Shown: piece after piece, positions 57,541-64,000 of the stretch | Position numbering within the stretch: the stretch's first letter is position 1 | How the letters are laid out: each line of letters opens with the position of its first letter | NCBI GenBank assembly: GCA_948099385.1 | Contig: CANUEZ040000061.1 | Location: 12,756,001-12,820,000, forward strand | DNA length: 64,000 bases | From: Fasciola hepatica | Taxonomy: Eukaryota; Platyhelminthes; Trematoda; Plagiorchiida; Fasciolidae | Direction: 5' to 3' | Program-made: the position numbers and the translations under genes | Notes under the pieces: generated by a model | What the model was told of the DNA's origin: nothing | The model's input: only the letters and a program-made list of their open reading frames with translations | Database searches by the model: none

Positions 57541-58214
57541 ATGGCTAGCAACGACCGCAAACCTGATTCGGAACCGTCCGTTTTGACAGTCTACCTAGCC
57601 GTCCATGAATTTTTTATTGATGACCCTCAACCCTGGCTTCATATGTTAAAGGCAGAGTTTGAATCACATAGAATCACAAGTGAACGAACTCTTTACTTGT
57701 GGACTATCGGTCGCCTTCCCCGTGGAGTTGCTACTCAGATACGCGACGTAATATTCAATAACAGTTCTTACACAGCCGTGAAAGACGCGGTGATCTCGTC
57801 TTTTGCCGTCAGAATCGTCCAGACTGAAACGGCTGGTCCAGGGGAGAGTCAGGTAGTAAGCGGCCCTCTGCATTACTGAGAGAAATGCAGAAGTTGGCGG
57901 GGCAAATTTTAGAGGAAAACGTCCTCAAAGAGTTGTGGGTACAGCGACTACCACCCAACATCCAAGCACTACTCGCGGTTTCTAGCCATCTCAGGCTCAC
58001 AGAAGCGACAAGACTAGCGGACAGTATTATGGAACGGTACCATCCACAAATTACTGCCGTAACAAACTCGAGCAGCCCCCAGACCATAGCTCTCTTCGTT
58101 GAATCACACTCCGAGGACACTCTGGTAGCTACTTTCGAGCGAGCTTTCAGACGTTTTCCCAATCCCAGTTGTTCTCACCGTAGAGATCATGGATCCCCTC
58201 ACAACTCTGACTGA
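57541..58214 (+). pseudogene. gag of the CsRn1-like element (one frameshift)
   Basis: The ATG at 57541 opens a 112-codon frame: MASNDRKPDSEPS, WLHMLKAEFESHRI and LWTIGRLPRGVATQIRDVI, a capsid-like N-terminal part that packages element RNA. After SGPLHY the protein continues in another frame from about 57870 (LLREMQKLAGQILEENVLKE, LWVQRLPPNIQALLAVSS, RLADSIMERYH). The last part to 58214 ends RRDHGSPHNSD. No CCHC knuckle of classical spacing is visible, consistent with CsRn1-type gag. Confidence 0.75.
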
Positions 58215-58440
58215 TGTGAACTTCTCAGAGGCCCTTCCCCTGACCACCCCGTTAGCCCATCTCGATCAACGTACTGTCGACATCACAAACGGTTTGGGTA
58301 GAAGGCCCGGCGTTGCGAAGCGGGTTGCACCTTGCCAGGTGCCAAAAGAAAACTAATATCCCGACGCGTTCCGACGACCAACGCGGTCGACAGCCATAAT
58401 AGCAGTCGTCTGTCGCATGTTCGAAATTTCGTCTCTAATA

Positions 58441-58735
58441 ACATTTCCTGATTGACAACGATGCAACAGTTAGTGTCATTCCAGAGGAAGCAGGTGATGC
58501 AACGATTCCATCAATCCAACCGTTGCGTGCTGCCAACGGAACTCCCATTGCTACCTATGGCCGTAAGTCATTCACGCTCAACTTAGGCCTACATCGCATC
58601 CCCCGCTGGATGTTTGTAGAAGCAGACGCCCCCTATCCCAAACTAGGTATCGATTTCCTTGACCATTTCGACCCCCTGGTCGGTGCACGATGCCGGAGTC
58701 GTTGGCCTGACAGATTTCTCTTTCCGTTACCGGTT
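58441..58735 (+). pseudogene. Aspartic protease region, active site lost
   Basis: The frame reads FLIDNDATVSVIPEEA, then LRAANGTPIATYGRKSF, LNLGLHRIPRWMF and LGIDFLDHFDPLV. This is the retropepsin fold with the flap segment and the L-G-x-D-F motif. The catalytic D-T/S-G triad is D-N-D here, which cannot support catalysis. The closely related fragment at 51.4 kb still has D-T-G-A. Confidence 0.72.
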
Positions 58736-58744
58736 CGTATTCCT

Positions 58745-60045
58745 TCGTGAATCACATCACACCCCTAAAAATCGAACTCCAGGCCGTACGCCCCTACGCA
58801 GACCTCCTTTCAGCTTACACGGGAATGCCAAGACAATTTGGACCCCATCCTGCAGTGACCACCGACGTCACCCACTATATTGTCATTAAGGAACCCTCAG
58901 CATTTACCCGACAACGTCGCTTGGCACTAGTATGCTCCGCGTAGCACATGCAGAGTTCGAACACATACCAGAACCAGGCATAATACGCCTGTCTATTGGC
59001 CCTTGGGCCTCGCCCCTTCGCATGGTTCCTAAAACCTAATGGCGACTGGCGCCCCTGCGGCGACTATAGGGCCCTCAACCAGGCTACTGTCCCAGACAGG
59101 TACCCCATTCCACATATTCAAGATCTCACTTCTTTCCTATCTGGTTGTTCTGTTTTCAGTCGAATCAACCTCGTTAGAGCTTGCCGCCAAATGGTGGTAG
59201 CTGAGGCTGACATCCCTAAAATCGCTGTCATTCGGACTATTGGAGTTTTTGCGCATGCCTTTTGGGCTCAACAATGCAGCCCACACCTTTCAAAGGCTTA
59301 TGCATGAAGCAACACGCGGTTTGAAGAATGTCTAGGTGTACTTAGACGATATTTTGGTGGCACATTCTTCAAAAGAAGAGCATATGACACACCTGCGTGC
59401 CCTTTTTGAGCGCCTTAGCCAACAAGGTGTAACCATTAACCCTGCCAAGTGCGAATTGGGTAGGACGACCATCACGTTCCTAGGCCACGAAATCTCAGCC
59501 GCAGGCGTACAGCCCCTGCCTGACAAGGTGGCGGCAATTCGCGACTATCCTGAGCCTCACTCTTACCGACAATTGCGTCAATTTTCTGGTTTGGTTAACT
59601 TTTATCTCCGCTTTATCCCACATTGCGCCGAAATAATGCAGCCCCCAACAGACCTTCTACGTAGAGGTAGGCGGAAATTCATTTTTCCCGACACGGCTCA
59701 GGCAGCTTTCGCTTTAATCAAGGAGGCTATCGCAAGCATAGCACTCCTTGCACATCCCGATCCTTCTGCTCCCCTGGAGTTAGGAACAGATGCTTTGGAC
59801 ACTGTTGTGGGAGCAGTGTTGCAGCAGTTCGTCAACAATTCATGGCAACCAATAGCTTTCTTTTCCAAGCGTCTCCAGCCTGCGGACTCCCGATGTGGTA
59901 CTTTCAGCAGAGAACTACTGGCAGTCTATTTGGGTGTCCGACACTTCCGGCACACACTCGAGAGCCAAACGTTCACAGTGTTCACAGATCACAAACCACT
60001 AGTTTACGCCCTCCAGTCAGCTTCTGACCGATATTCGCCACGCTA
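58745..60045 (+). pseudogene. Reverse transcriptase and RNase H region
   Basis: RT blocks: FLKPNGDWRPCGDYRALNQ, TVPDRYPIPHIQDLTSFLSG and SVFSRINLVRACRQM. After a frameshift come RMPFGLNNAAHTFQRLMH and KNV-stop-VYLDDILVAHSS with the YLDD catalytic box, then GVTINPAKCELG and FLGHEISAAGV. RNase H follows: LGTDALDTVVGAVLQQF, FSRELLAVYLGVRHFRH and FTDHKPLVYALQS, with the D-E-D acids present. The 236-codon frame 59336-60046 is intact from YLDD to the end of RNase H. An in-frame TAG precedes LDYVSQFTTDIRHVSGAHNP, the tether with ADALSR. Confidence 0.85.
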
Positions 60046-60249
60046 GGTTCGCCACTTAGACTATGTTTCGCAGTTTACTACGGACATTCGACACGTCTCT
60101 GGGGCACACAATCCCGTAGCAGACGCACTCTCACGCGTCCACAATATCGACGACCCACTGCCCATGGGCATAGACCTAGAAGCAATCGCCGCAGCCCAAA
60201 CAACAGATCCTGAAGTAAAGCAACTCAGAAACAGCAGCTCCTGCACCCA

Positions 60250-61534
60250 TTGCCAGTGGCCCTTCCAACTTCGGACGTAACTATCATTTGCAGTGTGCCA
60301 CAGGGTCGAACCCGACCACTAGTTCCTGCAAGTTTTCGCCGACAAGTTTTTATCAGCCTCCACAACTTATTGCACCCTGGTGTAACCAGCTCAGTGAAAC
60401 TAGTCACCGAGCTATTCGTCTGGCCTTACGTCAAACGTGACGTACGTCTTTGGGCTCGCGCTTGTCTTCAGTGCCAACGAGTGAAAATACACCGTCACAC
60501 CAAATCCACTTTAGGCACATTCTGCGAGCCGGACGCACGTCTGCATCTTATGCATGTGGATCTCGTGGGGCCACTTCCGCCATCCAATGGCTGCGTCTAC
60601 ATCCTCACTTGCGTATCGTTTCACTCGCTGGCCACAGACCATACCTATTCCCCGTCCAACCTCACAGGAAGCTGCAAAAGCTTTTCTAACTGGTTGGGTG
60701 AGTCAGTTCTGTTGCCCTGCTATCGTGACCACTGACCGCTGTTCTCATTTTGACGGCGCCTTCCACGAGCTACTGAACGCATTCGGTTGCAGACACAACA
60801 AGACGACGGCCTATCATCCTCAGGCCGATGGCATGGTGGGGCGGTTCCATCGCCAGCTGAAAGCTGTCTTCCTGCTCGTGATAACCCATTATGAAAGGAA
60901 GTTTTGCCGATCGTTCTCGCAGGACTGCGTAACACCGTGAAAGCTGATGTGGGTGTTACGGCGGCTGAACTGGTTCACGGTTGCACACTGGGACTTCCAG
61001 GCGAGTTGGTTTCTCTAGTACCACCTGTGAGTTTCAATTACGGGGATTATGCAAAACGGTTGTCACATCAAATGCGGGTGATAAAGCCCACCCCACCACG
61101 AGAACAAACCCTCAGCAACTACATACCTACCACTCTAGCGACCGCCAGTCATGTGTTTATTCGAGCAGATGCAATGCGATCACCACTGCAGGCAGCTTAC
61201 TCTGGCCCGTTCCGCGTCGTCCCGCAAAAGGAAAAGAAATTAGTGGTAGACGTCGAAGGCAGGAAAGAGACCATCAGCATGGACCGCCTCAAACCAGCCT
61301 TCATCGAGGTAGAACTCATCCCGAACAACCCTCCCAGTGTCCCCACCTGCTCACAGCCTTCGGTTAGTCTTCCCGAGTCGGCCCCTGTTGCACCCACTTG
61401 CGACTCCTCGTGACCTGTTGCAACACCAAACTCCACGGAAGACATAGCTGCACCCGTCAACAGGAGAAATCGACGCGGCCGCGAGCTGCAACAGCCAACG
61501 AGGTTTTCTGAATATGTAACAGTTGCATATATTT
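60250..61534 (+). pseudogene. Integrase region, catalytic Glu replaced
   Basis: The HHCC zinc-binding part is at 60360-60475 (LHNLLHPGVTSSVKLV ... CLQCQR). The core has MHVDLVGPLPP with the first Asp. After a frameshift come RFTRWPQTIPIPRPTSQEAA and TTDRCSHFDGAF with the second Asp, then HPQADGMVGRFHRQL, where the catalytic Glu of (N/D)GMVERFHR is Gly. The C-terminal frame 60904-61413 holds SPLQAAYSGPFRVV (GPY/F-type module), KLVVDVEGR and MDRLKPAF. The polyprotein end TRFSEYVTVAYI stops at about 61534. Confidence 0.83.
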
Positions 61535-62115
61535 AAGTTTACTCTTCATATTCAACTTGTACATAGTCCTATTATGCATAAGTGCACGACCACGTGGTTA
61601 CCACGACAAGGATAGCGGCAGCCTGTATTGCGCCGGTATGTCCCCCTCAGTCGAATATCCGTCCGGGCCCGAGGCGCAGCTTACTTGTTTCTTGCCTTCT
61701 AGCTCGTCCCGTCGGACAGAACCCTACGGAATTCCAGGGTCTCGCATGGCTCCAACACAACGCTCATTGGATCGCGAATGGACTAATTTGACGCCGGACG
61801 CTGGCTCGTTTACGACGGTAATAACAACCACACGCAAACGGAACTTTGGGACATGCCGACAACGACAAACCCTACAACACAATCACCACTGTCAAGTCAC
61901 AAGCAAGATCTACCCCGTCCGGATAAAATTTTAAGGAGGATGCAGTTTTGCGATCGACGCACAGCGACCAGTGCGAGTCATGGAGAACGGCTTGTGGTAG
62001 CTTCGTTAATGTGTTCGATCGCGGCGGGGGGCATGGAAAATGTCTCGCCACCGAACCCCAAGGTACCCATCAAAGGGCCGAAGCCCAATTGTGTCGGCCT
62101 TCTAGGGGGGACCTC
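61535..62115 (+). other. 3' untranslated internal region and polypurine tract
   Basis: About 580 bases after the pol stop have no motif. The tract CTAGGGGGGACCTC at 62102-62115 abuts the 3' LTR and would serve as the plus-strand primer. Confidence 0.55.
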
Positions 62116-62291
62116 TGTAGTGCTACCAATAAAACACTCGTTGGCAAAGACTAACGAATTTGTTTATTTGAACAATTACCGTTTTGGGTGGCGCCACTTG
62201 CTCCGCCTGTGTACATCGTCTGCACGCCGTTGCGCTCCTCCAATACACACGATATCCCGCTCCAGCATTTTGAGTTCTGCTTTGCGCTCTG
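62116..62291 (+). repeat. 3' LTR (visible part)
   Basis: Starts TGTAGTGCTACCAATAAAAC and matches 57309-57484. It may extend to about 62370 (ending TTAACA), but the 5' copy has no equivalent of the last ~80 bases. Confidence 0.75.
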
Positions 62292-62446
62292 CCGAGTATA
62301 TTCGCTATCGTGTCACAAACCGAGGACCAGCTGCTATAGACTCTATACGGGAGCAGGTCTTGACTTAACAAAGAAAAATCCTAAGGCAGGAGTCCGCCCA
62401 AAAGACACCCAACCCCGTAATTTCCCCTACCCACTCTATGTGACCA

Positions 62447-63908
62447 ATGTCTATCAGCCAACAACTGTCCGATGTAGACCTTGACGCAACGCCTAGGACC
62501 TCTCCAAATCCACTAGTCTCTAAGCGCCTTAGGCTCTTCAGTAGTGCCGCATGTGCCTGGGACTCGAATCCACCGAGTCCTGCCAGACAACTTAGCTCTG
62601 TGCATCAGGAGCAGCCTTCCTGAACTAACACTTACGCATCACTCTCTCAAAGCGACACACAAATCAACGTATGGTCATTCTTGTCCACACCACATAGCCA
62701 CGACTAAAACCCATCCGCCAGACCGCACCATACCATTGCCAGGTCATTTTCGCTCGAATCAAACCCGTCAGCCTTCAGGGCATACTCCTGTAAACAAGCT
62801 GCCAAGAAGTAGTGTACCTAAGGACACAACCTCATTGTTGCAATCTAACTTATCACCCATGGGCCGAAAGTTGGTTACGGTCTACACTCAGCCCCCAATG
62901 CAGAGTGTCGATACCAACGGTAACACATGGCAGAAAATCCAGAATTCGGCAACCCACACTCCATCCCTACCGAAAGCCTCAACATTTAGTTTATTAGGCA
63001 ACCACCGCCTCATAACACCAGGCTACACCCTGAAGGTCATGCAAAGATTAGAAGCAAACAGATGCCCTAGTAAGATGTCACTAATGCCGGGACCTGCAGT
63101 GTCTGTTCCCAAAATAGAAAGTTTCTCAAACCGTAATTCCTCCCAGCGAAGCCCCAGCTCTACGCGCATTTATACGGACGATGCTCGCAAGGCACCTCAC
63201 AGCTATTATTTAAAGCCGCATCTGCCTAGTCCGTCATTTCCTAACTTTTCCGTGCCTCCACCGTTCATCCCGTTAGTTTCTTTACCATATCAAAATTTTC
63301 GCTTCGCTCCGCCACAGTCGTTTTACGCGCAGGATACATCCACAAACCCACTTCGAGTTAATTTTCCCCACCCTGTAGCATATAATCCCACACTCTTTCA
63401 TCTCTTCTAGCCCCAATGAACCACTTTCCAATACCGGCACCTTACCAGTCGTTCATACCTTCGGTAGCACACCGAACTCCGCAGGCCAACTACGCAACAC
63501 TGCGTATTACCACTACCTTCTTCAAAAATAACCTCCATATACCCCCTCTACCAACCGCCGATTCCTATCTTTCCCCACACGGGCAAGCCGCATCAAAGGG
63601 CGGCGAAGCCATCCCAGACTCTCCTGATCCCTACCCTCTAAGGCCTGCTCTTACTAAACAACACCAACCAATACCAAGGTTGTCACGTGGGAAAGCCGCT
63701 ATCTCCCATAACCCCGTATTCTGCCACTGCACTGGAGCATCGAACTATCCCAACGAATCAGGACAAATGGCAAGACTACTTCGTTAAAGGTCCTCTCTTT
63801 CACCTCGTAATAACCCAAAATTACTTATTTCCCGCTCGGGCGCGGCCGATTCTTCCGAAGCCATCGCGGAGGTATCCAACGCTCACTTCTCCCCCTCTTC
63901 GGTAATAG
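62447..63908 (+). CDS. Unidentified Pro/Ser-rich open reading frame(s), possible retroelement ORF1
   Basis: An ATG at 62447 opens MSISQQLSDVDLDATPRTSP, with further Ser/Pro-rich text and a stop after about 57 codons. A second frame is open for 288 codons (62544-63410, no ATG start), with HIATTKTHPPDRTIPLPG, GYTLKVMQRLEANRCPSKM and FSVPPPFIPLVSLPYQNF. It continues beyond a stop to DKWQDYFVKGPLFHLVI near 63750. It is the longest open frame in the window, lies just outside the gypsy element and shares the higher GC of the retroelements. Proline-rich ORF1s precede ORF2 in some LINEs. No diagnostic motif is visible. Confidence 0.35.
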
Positions 63909-64000
63909 CTCCAACTCGCCTCTCACCGTGCACTTTCTCCGACCAGCAACTCCCATACGTTACCCAGCCCAGACACTCACTCCCACATGAGCGGGTTATC

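Larger units (their letters stand above)
57309..62291 (+). mobile_element. Nearly full-length, inactive CsRn1-like Ty3/gypsy retrotransposon
   Basis: LTR-like ends (57309-57484 and 62116-62291) flank gag, protease, RT, RNase H and integrase in the order of Ty3/gypsy elements, 4.98 kb in all, the size usual for CsRn1-type elements. A G-rich polypurine tract lies just before the 3' LTR. Frameshifts split gag and RT, in-frame stops occur in RT and between RNase H and integrase, and key catalytic residues of protease and integrase are replaced. No target-site duplication is evident. Confidence 0.88.

Overview
The window looks like nuclear DNA of a flatworm, most probably a digenean trematode. The first 44 kb is AT-rich, with widely spaced short exons bounded by GT/AG sites and some very short introns. 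It also holds tRNA-derived short repeats carrying hammerhead ribozyme cores of the type known from the schistosome Sm-alpha repeats. The last 20 kb is more GC-rich and is a graveyard of retrotransposons of the kinds common in trematodes: CsRn1-type Ty3/gypsy LTR elements and a CR1/Jockey-like LINE. I see no bacterial gene organisation, CRISPR array or rRNA. The species cannot be fixed from the sequence.

Layout, 1-25 kb. Two genes of one small membrane-protein family start divergently, one at 581 (minus, running off the window) and one at 10946 (plus). The plus gene can be followed through four phase-compatible exons to a stop at 18939 and predicts a 179-residue protein with four membrane segments. 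Its first intron contains a complete-looking type I hammerhead ribozyme (15153-15195). Its last exon lies inside an inverted duplication: 18102-19464 and 23553-24915 are the same 1363 bp in opposite orientation with no difference that I could see. They flank a 4.1 kb spacer that holds a minus-strand exon and a decayed minus-strand gypsy fragment. Further minus-strand exon candidates lie at 6.2 and 7.4-7.9 kb.

Layout, 25-44 kb. A set of minus-strand exon candidates (about 35.1 to 29.27 kb) looks like one extracellular, glycosylated, single-pass membrane protein with repeated SEA-like segments, ending in a clear C-terminal membrane-anchor exon. At 36.9-37.4 kb two Sm-alpha-like SINE units stand head to head, each with a hammerhead core. 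A decayed locus with the same architecture is at 9.99-10.26 kb. A diverged ~450 bp direct repeat occurs at 40.5 and 42.2 kb.

Layout, 44-64 kb. In order: a gypsy gag/protease fragment (44.15-45.08), a decayed CR1-like LINE (about 45.6-49.8), an unidentified stretch (49.9-51.3), a second decayed gypsy pol (51.3-53.9), mostly unrecognised sequence (54.1-57.3), a nearly full-length but dead CsRn1-like gypsy element with LTRs (57309-62291), and an unidentified Pro/Ser-rich open frame running toward the window end. All protein-coding retroelements here carry stops and frameshifts.

All exon calls are by eye from reading frame, splice signals and phase. No homology search was possible, so they need RNA-seq or database confirmation.
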